A stretch of 64,000 bases of DNA from Rhizodiscina lignyota (lineage: Eukaryota > Ascomycota > Dothideomycetes > Aulographales > Rhizodiscinaceae). The DNA lies in contig ML978124.1 in NCBI GenBank assembly GCA_010015805.1, positions 1,922,001-1,986,000 on the forward strand, read 5' to 3'. Both the position numbers and the translations under genes were made by a program. The notes beneath the pieces were generated by a model that did not search any database, had not been told where the DNA came from, and saw only the letters and a program-made list of their open reading frames with translations. Shown here in pieces: positions 35,201-46,955 of the stretch (its first letter is position 1; every line of letters begins with the position of its first letter).

Positions 35201-38200
35201 GTTTGCGAACTCAATCAGACGGTTTTCGAACCAATCATTGCCATCGCCGTTTATGCACAGCAAGGGCTATTGCGCGGAGCACGTTCATATGTGGAGCAAG
35301 CCCTCACCGGGCTGGAACTCGGCACCAGGGATTGTGTCGACATGGATTATTATGCTAGTCAACTCTCCAGATTGGGCCCACAAAGGCGGCAATAACGGCC
35401 TTGTTCCCGCGTTTAGAAGCCGGGCCAATACATCACACACACCATGATCTTAGGTGGTGGTTGTTATTACCTCGAACTCGACCTTCCTAAAGGATGAGGA
35501 TGCTCAATAGAAGCTTAGATTTGACCGTACAGCATCGCAATTACAATGGGCCCAGAATCGACATCACCCTCGATCCTGGATTCCTGACTCTTGAGAGCAA
35601 CAACTGCGATTTGACTCTCAGCCTTGCACTTGTTGATCGTTTGCAGTCAGTCAGGACGGCTACCACGGCTACCGCACCCAGATTGGACTCAGTTCGCTCA
35701 TAATCCAATCCACTGGAATATATGGGTCGTTTCATACCAGAGGCGAAGCTTGTTATGAACCTTGCTTCATCCCTCATCGCTCACCGCAACTCTAAAGTCA
35801 CCCCAATTGCTAACATTTTGCGGCTGCTGGAGGTGAAGCTGCATGTCTTGCTGTATCCATCATCGCTCGTCGCTTACGGCTAGCCGCTACAGTCCGACAG
35901 CTTACACTGACCTTGCCCTTACTGGGGTTGACGTTGGCCGTGCAAGCCTCTGTAACAAAATGCCCAATTCAAGAAGTCACAAGATGTAGTGGCTCTCCAT
36001 ACCATCGGCACGCCAATCCCATTTTGGACGCATACCTTACCTCTAAGCGCCTTCAAAATCTGGTGTTTCATTTTACATGATCAAGCCAGTCACGAATGTA
36101 TGTGCTGTCGGAGATCGGGATCAAAAAAACAAAATTCGAATCGCCTTTCCTCACGCCTTCACTTTCATGCAAGATCTACCGGTAGGCGGAGGGACTTGAC
36201 AATTCTCCGGCAGTTTCTCCTCTTGAAACACTTCAACGGTTGAACTGTTTTACACCTCACCCAAATATTGCGCCTTGAAGCACGCTCTAATAAGCATCAC
36301 TGCCTCTTTATTGATCTTGTAGTGTTCTCTCGGATAGCAGGAGCATCCGAGACCGACACGGGCTGATTAATTCTAAGAGATTTGCTCCCTCCACAGCCTC
36401 ACTTAAGCATGCTGAAGCCTGAACGTGGAGAGTGAGCTTCCCTCTCGAGGCTCGCTCTGACTCGTTCCGGTGGGCGCTGACCGAACTTCCTGAGTCTTGA
36501 CAACTGAAGTTTCTCATTGACTTGGATCGGCCTGCACTGGCGATCATTGGGTATTGGATACCAGTCTCCTGGACCGTCCTCGATCAGGAGTCGGACTTGC
36601 AGGTGGAGTTAATACTTCCGCTGAGGGTTTCTCCGCTTTCCCAATGTCTTCACCCATCTTCACAAGTTCCACTCCTTTCTGCAAATGCATCGATTGGGCT
36701 TTCCCCACCGATTCTTCGAGACGCGGTGACTGATAGCCATCAAGCCGACAGACGACCGATCTGTATCCTTGCAATCTGCTTCGGCAAGTTGGTCATGAGA
36801 TCCCGCGTGCAGGGGTGGCGGATCTAGGTCTCAATTATCAACGACGACCTTGTACATAGGTGAGTAGTTATAATGCCAAGATGGTGTGGCTAACTCGCCA
36901 ATCGTGCATCCGTGGAGGGGAACGGAATATGCCCCTCAGATGCATACCTGAGTTTTCCGTTTCACAAAACTTGACGTACGGCCATATATGTTGAAGCTGA
37001 TTAAGAGTCGCCAGTGTACTCAGAGTTGAAATCTCCTTCATTGAGAGCCTAGCACAGTCAATCGATCTGCGCGTTGTGTGCTCGGCTTACTTACACAGTC
37101 TTGACATTATAATTGCTGCCCTCCACACAAGCAAGGTTACCATGTCAGGGACGGTGCGAACCGCACAGAGTAACTCCTCTTGCTCTACCTACATTATGCT
37201 CTCATCATGTAGGAAGCTGCGTCTGCCTGAGGCACGATTGGTTAGTGGAGAAGCGCATTTCGCGCAGTACGTACCTCGCGCAGCGCGCTCCGCATGACGT
37301 ATCGCCTAATTGCAACATGTCCCGATAAAACCGACGGCAAAGCGATGCAAATGCGGAGTCGACTTCGAAGAAACATCAATCGGGCCACAGCTGCAGAGAC
37401 AGGCAGCTGGATGCTGTTGCCTGGGTCACCTGCCGTCTCTTCACCGCATCTTTAGACTTTACCTCTGAATCCTCTGGCGGACTCTTTGGGTGGTTGATTT
37501 GGTCTGGGTGGACTGATGCTCAACAACAGGCCCAGGTTGAGACACAAGCCCTACCTCGCCCAGCGACATGCACTGATTACCTCGTCGGGTGTGTGCTACG
37601 CTGCTCTGCCAGGGTTACATTGACGCAGCAATTGCTTTATCAGAGCGCTTTTCACGCGTTGTGTCAATTTCGACGGCAAAGTCGCAACTCGACCTTGGTG
37701 GTCGGTGATGCTATAGAGCACATTGTAAGTGAGACTCCGACCGGATCATGCCTGTTGTGACAGTTAGGCAGTAAGGTACCAAATCCTGCATTGCGGACAT
37801 GACTCGCCAGTAGATTACTATTCCGGCCGGGCCGTAAGCAGAGGGACACAGGATCCGTTACCCACCGTGTCCCGTGCTCCTTCAACATGCCATGATAGCA
37901 GATCTTCGTGCAAGTGAGCACTACGTACAGCGCAGCCCGGCCACTTCGCAAGTGCTGAGCGGCTTCGCTCGCTGCCGCACCAATACATTTGGGCACGCAC
38001 GGGAGCAGATTTAAGCTTAAGACTGGAAGAAGGGTGCTAATCTGACATGTCATGACTTCCGTCTGCGGGAGCACAGGACCGACCTCGGGGGTGCAAATTG
38101 CATGCGGGATGCTCCCGCTCGTCCTGGTGTCTGATCCTTCATGCTTGCCGACGCTCACGATCCCGAGAGTCGCTGGTATACTGTCGCGCCTGGCCGTTGC

Positions 38201-39653
38201 AGCCATCCCCGCCTTCTCGTCACACCCGCGTCTGGCGAGAGAGCGTTCTTCCTTGCATCTTTGCGTCTTCATTCCAAGACGTCGTCGGGATCGCGGGGAG
38301 CGTCCAGTCGCGCAAATCGTCGAGCTGCTATGCCTTCAAGCAGAGCAGAAGCGACCTCCGTCCCGCCTCCGCCCGCAAGCAACTCGGACGGCTTCGAAGG
38401 GTAAGTGTACTTGCATCCGGCCGACACTATAGGCAGTGCTTTGCGGAAGGCTCCTTGCCCTGCTTAGACCCAAAGTAGTCGGTACCAACCCACTCATGCC
38501 CACACCACCAAGTTGCAAACTGCGTCGTCGGACCTGATCGCTGTTTCGAGATGCATTGCCTCATCCAAGCATGTCAAAACGCCGACCTCATGCGGCAAAA
38601 CGGCGAGGCCTGCCAGTGCGCAGGGCCGAGAGGACGTTGCAAACGCCACGCCAACGCCTGGCTCGCTGTGGAGCTTCAGTGGTAACCTTGTAGCACAAGG
38701 GCAGGAACAGCTCATCAACATGCGGCTTCACGACAGTGACGGAGTGACGCAGACACGCGAACGGCAGCAGCGTCATCCCTTCAGCAGTGACGCCTTCATG
38801 CTCCACGAACCCTTTCTTGCCGCGCCGACTGCTGCTTCGCTACAATGCTGCGGTTACTTTGCGCCGCACTCGGGCCACTCCATGCCCTGTTGTCTTTGCG
38901 TGCTGCCCCTGACGTGCAGGCCAGACAACCGCCGAGTGTTGTAGCGAACTCATCGACATGCCATGCACTCGCAGCGCGATGCCTTCTCCAGAAGAGAAGA
39001 AGCAATACACCACGCAATCAGCATGCTCGCTTGCGCCGTTTGCATCGGCGCCCGCTGGCCTCGCGCCCATGGTTGTTTGGTTGGCGGCGCGACTCAGCTC
39101 GGCCAATTCTGCTCCCTTTTAATCCTGGACCAAACTTTCAAAAGTACGATGCATCAGCTGAAGTCCGGCACAGGACGGACGTATATCTCGCAAACTTCCC
39201 CCTTCTCATCTCGTGTCTCTACCTCTCGTCTCTCACTCCGCTCTCACCATAACGCACTTTCCTCTTCCAATTTCGCAGTTGGTCCGAATGTTTCACATCT
39301 ATATAACATTCTCTGCGTGGCGCTTCGTAAGCTTACCTCGAGCACCTCTCGTAACGTCCGCCATTTGCAAAAAGAATCAGCGCTAGAGAGTCCGCGTTAG
39401 CGCCCAGCAGCGGATATCTAAACGCCAAAGGGTCCCTCGTTTCCAATCAGACGGGAGCCGTTCGGGGATTTCGGCGCGCATATATCAACGCTTTCGCATC
39501 GACGAGTCGTGCCTCTGGGGCCTTCCCATATCCGGCTTACCCGCATATTGGATGTGTCTATTGGAGGGCTTTAGTCTAAACAGCCGACTTATATTTTGAC
39601 AGCGATTCCCGCAGCCTGCGAAAATCTCGACTTTGGGTGAAGCCAGCCAAACA
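32282..39653. other. 7.4-kb gene desert between divergent velC-like and DUF1349 genes
   Basis: No frame in this stretch shows a recognised domain, convincing ATG and codon bias together. Composition is balanced (around half G+C by eye), so it is not a RIP-collapsed repeat. The left end carries the leader and possible extra N-terminal exon of the velvet gene (to about 32540). A plus-strand frame at 35497-35703 (starts MLNRSLDLTVQHRNYNG) is the most coding-like short frame, but I cannot support it. No transposase, reverse transcriptase or integrase motif and no tRNA boxes were seen. It may hold long regulatory sequence or non-coding transcripts. Confidence 0.4.
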
Positions 39654-40361
39654 ATGCCTCCCGACAGGTCGTCGTTCGCGGCGCTGAACACTTCGCCGGA
39701 GAATGTCCCCGAGTACATGGACTCGTTCACGCTCTCGGCACCCCCGAATACGGATCTCTGGCGCAAACCTCCCACTCGAGATACTTCCACGGCGCCGATC
39801 CTCTACACGTCCTTGCGAAATCCATTTGTGTCCGCCGAGGTGACCGTTTCTGCCGATTGGGAGTTAGAGTGGGACCAAGCAGGGCTGGTGATCTTCGCGG
39901 GGGATCCTCCAGTTGGTCTGCAATCTGCAGATCCGGCACCGTTGGACGGACGGCCTCCCGCCTATGCCCCTCCACGTCCAGCGTCGAAATGGGTCAAAGT
40001 AGGATTGGAGTTCTGCAACCTCACATGTCACGCCTCGTCCGTCTGCGCAACAATGGAAGGAGCCGACTACTCTCTCACGACACTGCCGCCGCATCATGCT
40101 CATCGATCCGACTTGCGCCTCAAGATTGAGAGGATAGGCACGTCTCTCTGGGTGTGGTACGAAGATGCATTGGTGGGATGGAAGAAGATCAGGGATGTGA
40201 CATGGTTTTTCTACAATGTCGAGGACAAGGCCGTACGAGTTGGTGTTTACGCGTCAAGACCGGCAAACTTTCCCACGACCACTTTCCACAGCCTACATGG
40301 TGGGGGACGAAGAGCACACAGGGATCTGTGTGTGCAATTTGACGACCTGGAGATCTTCTGA
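39654..40361 (+). CDS. DUF1349 protein (concanavalin-like beta-sandwich, Ree1-related family)
   Basis: A single exon of 235 codons from ATG 39654 (MPPDRSSFAALNTSPENVPE). The layout fits the DUF1349 family, which folds as a concanavalin A-like sandwich and includes yeast Ree1 (linked to enolase regulation). Features seen: DLWRKPPTRDT near residue 30, the paired strands ADWELEWDQAGLVIFAG, KWVKVGLEFCN, then LRLKIERIGTSLWVWYED, FFYNVEDKAVRVGVYASRP and a terminal FDDLEIF. There is no signal peptide, so the protein is probably cytosolic. Biochemical function in moulds is unknown. It is transcribed away from the large gene desert. Confidence 0.8.
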   Translation: MPPDRSSFAALNTSPENVPEYMDSFTLSAPPNTDLWRKPPTRDTSTAPILYTSLRNPFVSAEVTVSADWELEWDQAGLVIFAGDPPVGLQSADPAPLDGRPPAYAPPRPASKWVKVGLEFCNLTCHASSVCATMEGADYSLTTLPPHHAHRSDLRLKIERIGTSLWVWYEDALVGWKKIRDVTWFFYNVEDKAVRVGVYASRPANFPTTTFHSLHGGGRRAHRDLCVQFDDLEIF

Positions 40362-41238
40362 TGTGCGGTGGCGTTTGGACACCGGAAGGGCGTTCGGGAT
40401 GGGTTCTAATGGCATGATTCTCATCCTTTTTCGTAAGGCATGTTCTTCATCAGATATCCCTTTTGCGATGATTCACGGGAACATATCAAAATGTTCTGCA
40501 CTTCTGCATCCGAGCAACAGCAGCAGGCGCCTGTTTGGTCGATAGTACCGAAAAGCTGAACGCCCAATACATGCATTTCAAATTCTCGACGTCCCTCCTC
40601 TTACCCCCAAGACCAGTCTCTTCTTCGGCCTCATGTCTGCTCTCGTTCCCATCAATTCCTCCATCTTACTCAAGCCCCCCCTCCCCCTCACCCCGGCCGT
40701 ATTCGCCCGGCCTCGCATCATTGCATGAGTTCCATCTCGCGATTATGAAGTCGCACCCCTAGGCGGGCAATCCTACAACAACGCGTCAGCACATGTCTCG
40801 CGTCGAGGCGACCCGACCTGTCATGGGGCTCGATGAGACTAGTCAGAAGACAATGGCAAAGCAGGAAACCGATTAAAAGCAAGACCCGAATAATCCAAAT
40901 CATCACATAAGCCGCAAAAGCTAGCAGGAGCTGGATGGCCCGTCGCCTGCCGGAGCAGCCATCCCCACTGTCGAGCCGATCCCGTAGCTTTAAGAGTATT
41001 ACCGGCTTATTCTCAACGAGAGGCTACTCAGGCTAGGGAGCCGACGAGGAGTGGAGGTTGCGTAGCGTGGAAGCCACATGCAGATGCTGCAGCGCTGCGC
41101 GTGAGATTCGCGCGGCCCCCGTTCCCACCCTCATCCGCCCGCCCTATAGGATTGTGCATGAGCGAGCCTGGGTGCCTGCCGAAAGTGCCGACGGCAAATC
41201 AGGATGGCGATCGGGGTTCGATGAGAAAGGTACGGCCA
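40362..41238. other. Intergenic region between two convergent genes
   Basis: About 880 bases. The right part (41041-41238) may contain a third exon of the small secreted protein gene, because GTAAGA at 41272-41277 is a good donor and acceptors occur on the minus strand further left. No other coding signal. Confidence 0.4.
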
Positions 41239-41653
41239 TTAGATGATTGAACGGGTTGAAACAGCCTCTTGTCTTACCTGAAGAGCCGGCTGCAAGCCAC
41301 CGCAATGCTGGAAGCAGCTCTGTGCAGCTTCATTCTCGCAGTAGCACGACTGCATTTCCGGCGCGTCGGGTTAGCACTGCTCGAACTCTGTCGGTGAAAT
41401 TATTTGGTGTTTTTCGCCCCAATCAGCAGAGAGGGGATCCAGAGCATTTTCTGTTTCTGGAGGAGCAGGGGAGGGTGATTTAAAAGTTATAGTGGATTTA
41501 GCTCACGTCTGGCCATACTTCAGCGCAGAATTGGTGACAATACTTTGCGCCGCACTGTGCGTTAGTCGAAGTTTCGGCCGCAGGAGACGACGTAGTTGAT
41601 GCAGCTACGACGCAGGCCATAAGCAGGGCAGCGAGTAGACTTGTTGAGCGCAT
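41239..41653 (-). CDS. Small secreted cysteine-rich protein (candidate effector)
   Basis: Exon 1 (41507-41653) encodes a signal peptide, MRSTSLLAALLMACVVAAST, then a Ser/Thr/Ala linker and QCGAKYCHQFCAEVWPD. A 157-base intron with a GTGAGC donor, a CTAAC branch and an ATGCAG acceptor joins in phase to SCYCENEAAQSCFQHCGG. The mature part thus has seven Cys in about 40 residues, in the compact spacing typical of fungal secreted effectors and small antifungal-type proteins. The second exon ends either by reading through to a TAA at 41239 (reported, 85 residues) or by splicing at GTAAGA (41272-41277) to a third exon I cannot define. A TATA box lies about 93 bases upstream of the ATG. Function unknown. 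Confidence 0.6.
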
Positions 41654-41745
41654 GGCTTGCTGCTTGAAGGATAGTTTAGGCGGAGCGGACTCGTGGCGTG
41701 ATTATGCAGCAGTGAGGCGAAAAGCTCAAAGATCTGAACTCGGAG

Positions 41746-41754
41746 ATTTATATA
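41746..41754 (-). promoter_or_regulatory. TATA box of the small secreted protein gene
   Basis: The minus strand reads TATATAAAT here, 93-101 bases upstream of the ATG at 41653. A clear TATA box is unusual in this window and suggests regulated, inducible expression. Confidence 0.5.
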
Positions 41755-42856
41755 CTCAACGGCTACTATCCACGTCTGGCAATTTCTGGGCAGTGCTCTT
41801 GTCAGTGTTAGACAATTGCATAAATGGCAAAATGCAGGTACACAGGGGAGCAACAAGCCTTTTCACCTCGCACTGATGGACTAAACTTAGCAAAGTGGCA
41901 CTGGGCCGTTCCGAACGGCCAATAAATTCGCCACACCGGTGCTACCAAGGCAACTGCTCCCATCCAATGCTAGCGTGATGCCATAATGCCATGGACGTAT
42001 TCGAGCTTGGCGTCAGAGCGGAATGAAAATCAGATATATGATGATGACTATGTACCACCACCGGCGAACGCACCGATGAATGGGCCGAACCCGGTTGCAA
42101 GGTCTCGAACAGGACAGGGTGCATATGGGCTAACGCATACTGATGGTGACAAAAAAGTTGACGGCAGCCTTCAAGATGGGTACGGAACACTCATGGTGTA
42201 TAGCTTGATTAATAAAATGTAAAGTCGTTCCACGGGATGCTCGTATTATAGACGCTCCGGAGAATGCAAAACTAAGCTTTCCGAAACAGTCGCGCGTGCT
42301 TGGAAGTGCAATTGCTGCTCGCCTTTCGGAGTTGCAGTTGCTCAGGCGGCCGACTATTTTGTCAGCCCGAGCATGTTATCATAAATCACCATCGCAGTGT
42401 TCCGTTCCTGTCGACGCTTTATGGAATTTCCCCGCGAAAAAGGGTTGCTGATCAACCACGTTCGGCCTTGCTTAAATTGAAAATCGTAATCAGTAAGAAG
42501 GGGCATTGACTTCGGGCCGATCAACGGCCAAGATCTGCTTCGCTGCAGGATCTCTACTTCGTATACGATAATACGGAACGAGGAAAAGATCGTCAGAATC
42601 GCCTTACTTCGTACTTGGTAGCTAATGAAGAGGCCCGACTCGGCATTGTGGACCCAATGAAGACCAAAAGTTCAAATTTGAATTTGAGTTTGAAAACACT
42701 CTCGGAACGCTAACAAGCGCCGCCAGTTACGCCCAGTTTATGCTCGATCCTGCTGTAGTCATCAAAACAGTTCGTAACCAATATCAGCAGCTCTCGTAAG
42801 TCGTATCATTCTCTCTTTTCAGCCCGAGAGAAACTATCCGCCCCCCTTTCTGACGG
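41755..42856. other. Intergenic region
   Basis: About 1.1 kb between the promoter of the secreted protein gene and the 3' end of atg3. No supported coding frame. Confidence 0.45.
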
Positions 42857-43988
42857 TTACACGCTTATCGTAAAGTCGTGTTCGATGCCCGGCGTTACAC
42901 TCGCGATGAACTTGAGGAACACGACGAGATACTGGTCCACTCTGATGGCGACCTCGTCTTCGCCTGCCTCGTGATGCACCTCCTCCCACTCATCTCCACC
43001 ACCAGCGGAGCTGGCCGGCTTGTCCTCGCCGAGCTTCAGCGCGTCGGTCTTATCAATCAGACCTTCCATTCCGCTGTCCACATTCTCGAGCTTTTCTTTC
43101 CCTTCGCGGACGCGCTGCATGCGCAGCTTCAGCGCCGCATCAGCACGGTCGAGCAGGACTTTCATGACCGAAGCATGTCGGCAAGGGTGGACACTCGCCA
43201 TCTTGACGCCAGCATCCAAGAATGGGAAGTCCTCGAGCGTCACGGTCTTGTCCTTGTAGTCACCGACGATGTCTTCGAACATCAGGTGCGGCGGGATCGG
43301 CTCGGAGGTTGAGCCACGGTAGCCTGCCAGATAGAGGCGCGGGGTGCGGTAGTACGGCGTGTAAGATATGTAGAGCGTATAGTGTCGCAGCGGTCTATGT
43401 GAGGGGACTGTTAACGACGTAACGGTCGACACGCAGCACAGGAGGCACTTACCCATTCTCTCCCTCCTCGCCTTGGTGATCCCTTATGATTGCCTCCTCG
43501 TCATCCTCTTCGTCCTCCATATCGGGTATCTCATCCTCGGCTTCTTCCTCGGCGGCGCCCATTTCTCCCATCTCATCCACGGTCCTGACGTCTCTAGCCC
43601 TAGCCTCCTGGCTTGCCGCCATATTGCCGGTCCTCAACCAGCCATCGTCATCTTCCTCTCTCCCTCCCGAGACACCTGCTTCAAAGCCATCTCTTACAAT
43701 AGTCTCGTCTTGCCCAGCCTCGCCTGCGAAGTTCGCATCCAACCTCCTGCGACATGGGACGCCGCGCGTAACGAGGAACTGCTTGCCAGCAGGTAGATAT
43801 GATGCCCGCTTGGAAGGACTCGATGCGTCTGCCCATGACCATGAAGGAAACTTGTACACAAGAAAGTCGCCGGCGAGAACGAACTCCTCGGGGGTTATTT
43901 GGCCGGTATTGCGGAAAGTCGAGGTGTGAGAGACGCGCGCGAGGTATTTGTCCCGTAGGACGTCCATCGTTGAGTGTAGGATATTCAT
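42857..43988 (-). CDS. atg3: Atg3, E2-like conjugating enzyme of autophagy
   Basis: Exons 43453-43988 and 42857-43394 give 357 residues. Atg3 carries activated Atg8 and transfers it to phosphatidylethanolamine on the forming autophagosome. The N-terminal amphipathic start ([20 protein letters not shown]) is the membrane-sensing helix. Next come [20 protein letters not shown] and [13 protein letters not shown]. An acidic flexible loop (about residues 150-178) precedes the E2 half: [19 protein letters not shown], then the active-site Cys250 in [13 protein letters not shown] further acidic insert near residue 300 and a C-terminal [16 protein letters not shown] finish the domain. The single intron falls at the end of the acidic loop. 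Motifs, length and order match fungal Atg3 throughout. Confidence 0.97.
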
Positions 43989-44507
43989 TTTGCAGGAGTG
44001 GTTTGGTTTGTGAATAGTTTGCGCAAAGGTTTTGGCGTACTCGTTTGTTGTAAAGTTACAAAGAGACGCTTGTTGCCTTGAGAGAGTAAAGTAGATGGAC
44101 GTGTAGCGTGGGTGGGGCAACCTATGACAGCACCACGGCTGCGGCGGTGTTGATCAGCCAATGATGCATCACATGCTCGGCCTTTGTCCCTGCTGATCTC
44201 AAACCCACCAACGAGATGCACATTTTATTTATTTTACAGCATTCGAGATCAAATGATTATTGTCATTCGTCTTTGAGCCACTTTGAAGCCCAGCAGATAT
44301 ACGCAGCTCTAATTCATAAATGTTCGTTTGTAGTCCGCCTACTGGCTGGGTGTACAGGCGTTGATATCCTTAACGAAGTAATTCGTGCTAGCCTCCCAGT
44401 CAAACGTCCGAATAACATTCTGCCCATAGTCCACGAATAAATCTTAACTGGTTCCTCCCTAATGCGTTGTCCCTTGCTGTTTCATCAAGACATGGCTTCT
44501 AGCGGGT
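43989..44507. other. Intergenic region, atg3 promoter
   Basis: About 520 bases with the atg3 promoter and leader, becoming AT-rich around 44215-44300. No gene recognised. Confidence 0.5.
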
Positions 44508-44822
44508 TCAAAATGATATGACTCCGATGTCAACATTCTCCAGACAGCTCTCCTTCTTCCAGAAGTGCGCTCTCAGTATGACATCTCCGTTGGTCCTGAA
44601 CCGCGGTATCTGGCTCATGCGAAGCCACACCGTCCTAGTATGCCTGTTGTTGCATACTGCAAGCGCTTCGAGCATCATCTTGTTGTCGATGAATATCTCG
44701 CTCGTTGGGTCTGCTGCCTTGGCCACTGAGAATTGTACTTCTGCCGACTCTGGTATAGAAGATGGGATGGCGAGTGTGACGTTGATGTTGCCGGCTTGCG
44801 TGATGTGCATGCTCGAAGCCAT
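44508..44822 (-). CDS. Hypothetical small protein, 104 residues
   Basis: An uninterrupted frame from ATG 44822 (MASSMHITQAGNINVTLAIP) to TGA at 44508. Third codon positions are mostly G or C (GCC, ATC, AAC, CTC are frequent), unlike the random frames nearby, which is the main reason to believe it is coding. The sequence alternates beta-strand-like segments (EVQFSVAKAADPTSEIFID, RTVWLRMSQIPRFRTNGDV) and ends VDIGVISF. There is no signal peptide or membrane helix. I recognise no family. It sits alone between atg3 and the divergent tafazzin gene and may be lineage-specific. Confidence 0.45.
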   Translation of the reverse strand: MASSMHITQAGNINVTLAIPSSIPESAEVQFSVAKAADPTSEIFIDNKMMLEALAVCNNRHTRTVWLRMSQIPRFRTNGDVILRAHFWKKESCLENVDIGVISF

Positions 44823-45387
44823 GTCTGCCAACAAAGATTGACTTCTGAAGCGGAATATTGTATCAAGCTTGATTCAGGGCGAATGGAGAGATATGAGCGC
44901 TCGGTTTGAAATGTAAATCATGATGGAGACATATAATAAAAAGTAGATACTTATACTGCGTATAGAGCGAGGTTAATCTTGCTGCCTGGCAAGTTCATCT
45001 CTCGAGCAAGGGCTGCCTTAGTAAGGAACATAGTCGTCTTGATTAGCTTTTAAAATGGGCAGAGACATCTTCTTAACCTCTGGATAGTCAGAGTAATCGG
45101 AGCTTTGCGTAATAGTCACTTGTGTTGGATTGAATCAGAAAGGAAGAAGAGAGAAGTCCACAAAGAGTTTGGTTCTTTATCGAGAAATGCTGCAGCTCCC
45201 CCCATCGGCTCTCGCATTGGCTAAAAGCCGATTCTGACTACCTGCCGGCGAATCCCTTGACGCGTTGAACTCCACGTGGTGAATATGCTCACTTTGAGCC
45301 TCCGCGACCTGCGAAACCACTGCCTTCCTCCCTAGCGAAATCCCGTTGCTCTCATGGCCATATCAACATCTTCCTCACGCGCAGGAC
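44823..45387. other. Divergent promoter region of the hypothetical gene and tafazzin
   Basis: About 565 bases between two divergent starts. No other feature recognised. Confidence 0.5.
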
Positions 45388-46702
45388 ATGCCCGACGAGG
45401 ACCACCCTGAGCGCCCAAGCGTACTATGGAGAGGCGCATCGACTCTCACGACCACTGTCGTGGGAGCCTTCGCCCGGACTTTTCTCTTCACATTCTGCAA
45501 GCTCGAGATACACGGTCTTGAGGCGTTCATCGATCTGCTGGAGTCGAGATGGGACGTGAATGGAAGGCAGCGGGGATTGATTACTGGTGCGCAATTTTAT
45601 GTCAATTGAAGATGAACATGGTCTGACGTCTTGTTGTTCCAGTTTCGAATCACCTCAGCGTGTACGTACGTAGACAAATCGAACATACAATCAATTGCGG
45701 CTCCTGATACTCCACAGCCTCGATGACCCCTTGATATGGGGACCTTTACCGTTTAAATTTTTTAGAAGCCCAGACAATCTTCGATGGAGCATGGGTAGTT
45801 ACGACATATGCTTTAATCAGACCAAGTGAGCGGCAAAACATTGGATAGATCTATACAGAGCTAAACCTTACAACAGAATCGAGTCTGCATTCTTCACCTT
45901 CGGTCAACTCCTTCCCACTCACCGCTCCCGCCATTCGCCCTTCGGCGGTCTCTTCCAACCCACGGTAACCCAAGCGATACGTTTACTCAGCGAAGGACCA
46001 TTCCCAAAGCCCTACAACTACCATGCCACACCAGAAAGCCCAGTGCCTCGAAAGTCATTCAGCAAACCCGATCTCGCAGACCCATTCTCTTCCGGAAACC
46101 TCACATACACCACGAATGGCTACGACGTCTTTCCCGCACCATCCGCCTATCTAAATAGGAGGCACGCCTGGGTACACATATTCCCCGAAGGCAAAGTCCA
46201 CCAGATGCCAGATCTGAACATGAGATATTTCAAATGGGGAATAGCTCGTCTGATCCTGGAGAGCGAGCCCTGTCCTGACGTCGTCCCTCTATGGTTCGAA
46301 GGTATGGAACAGGTTATGGACGAAGAGAGAGGCTCTCCCAGATTTCTACCAAGGATTGGGAAGAGAGTGAGCATCACTTATGGCGACGCACTAGACGTAG
46401 ACAAGGTCTTTGGTGATCTCCGCGAGAGGTGGAAAAGATTGTACAATAAGGAGATCAAGCGGTTGGGAGAGTCCCGGAAGCTGGACATGGGCGTTCTTAA
46501 TGATGAGTTGAAATACGGAAAGGAGGCTGTGGATTTGCGTACGGAATGTACGATGAGAGTCCGAAAGGAGGTGCTGAAGCTGAGAATAGCGAGAGGCCGC
46601 TCGGACGAAGACCCAAAATGGAGCTTGGTGGAGACGTATGCTCTAGAAGGCAAGAAGGAGGAAGGAAAGATGGATGATGGAAGCATTGTCAAAGACATGT
46701 AA
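45388..46702 (+). CDS. taz1: Tafazzin, cardiolipin-remodelling transacylase
   Basis: Four exons: 45388-45586, 45643-45661 (19 bases), 45718-45825 and 45877-46702, giving 383 residues, close to the yeast length. Tafazzin exchanges acyl chains between phospholipids and mono-lyso-cardiolipin on mitochondrial membranes facing the intermembrane space. Motif I of the acyltransferase fold is NHLSVLDD with catalytic His70 and Asp75 (HX4D). Most of it is encoded by the 19-base microexon, and its last residues by the next exon. Later landmarks are WGPLPFKFF, WSMGSYDICF, the acceptor motif FPEGK (211-215) and MRYFKWGIARLILE. The N-terminus (WRGASTLTTTVVGAFARTFL) contains the membrane-inserting hydrophobic stretch. 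Convergent with the bL17m gene. Confidence 0.96.
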
Positions 46703-46955
46703 ACATAGCAAACCAAGTAGAATTACAGTGGGTCCAGGATAGAGAATATCAATAGATGCCAATTCCTAAAGTCCTGTTTACGATGCTGAAATGTAGTCGG
46801 TATTGACTTAAAAGGATGTGATGAAGTATCCACGACAACTTTAACTTATTTGTAACAGAGTTTCTTTATACTTACAAGCGCCCTATTGGTGCTACCGCCA
46901 GTTCCAGAGATGCAATGCCGTACGCTAGATATCAACGCCGCAGATATAATTACAG

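Noticed and set aside
32282-39653. Degraded transposon in the gene desert
   Set aside because: No terminal repeats, no reverse transcriptase, transposase or integrase motif and no AT-rich RIP composition could be seen by eye.
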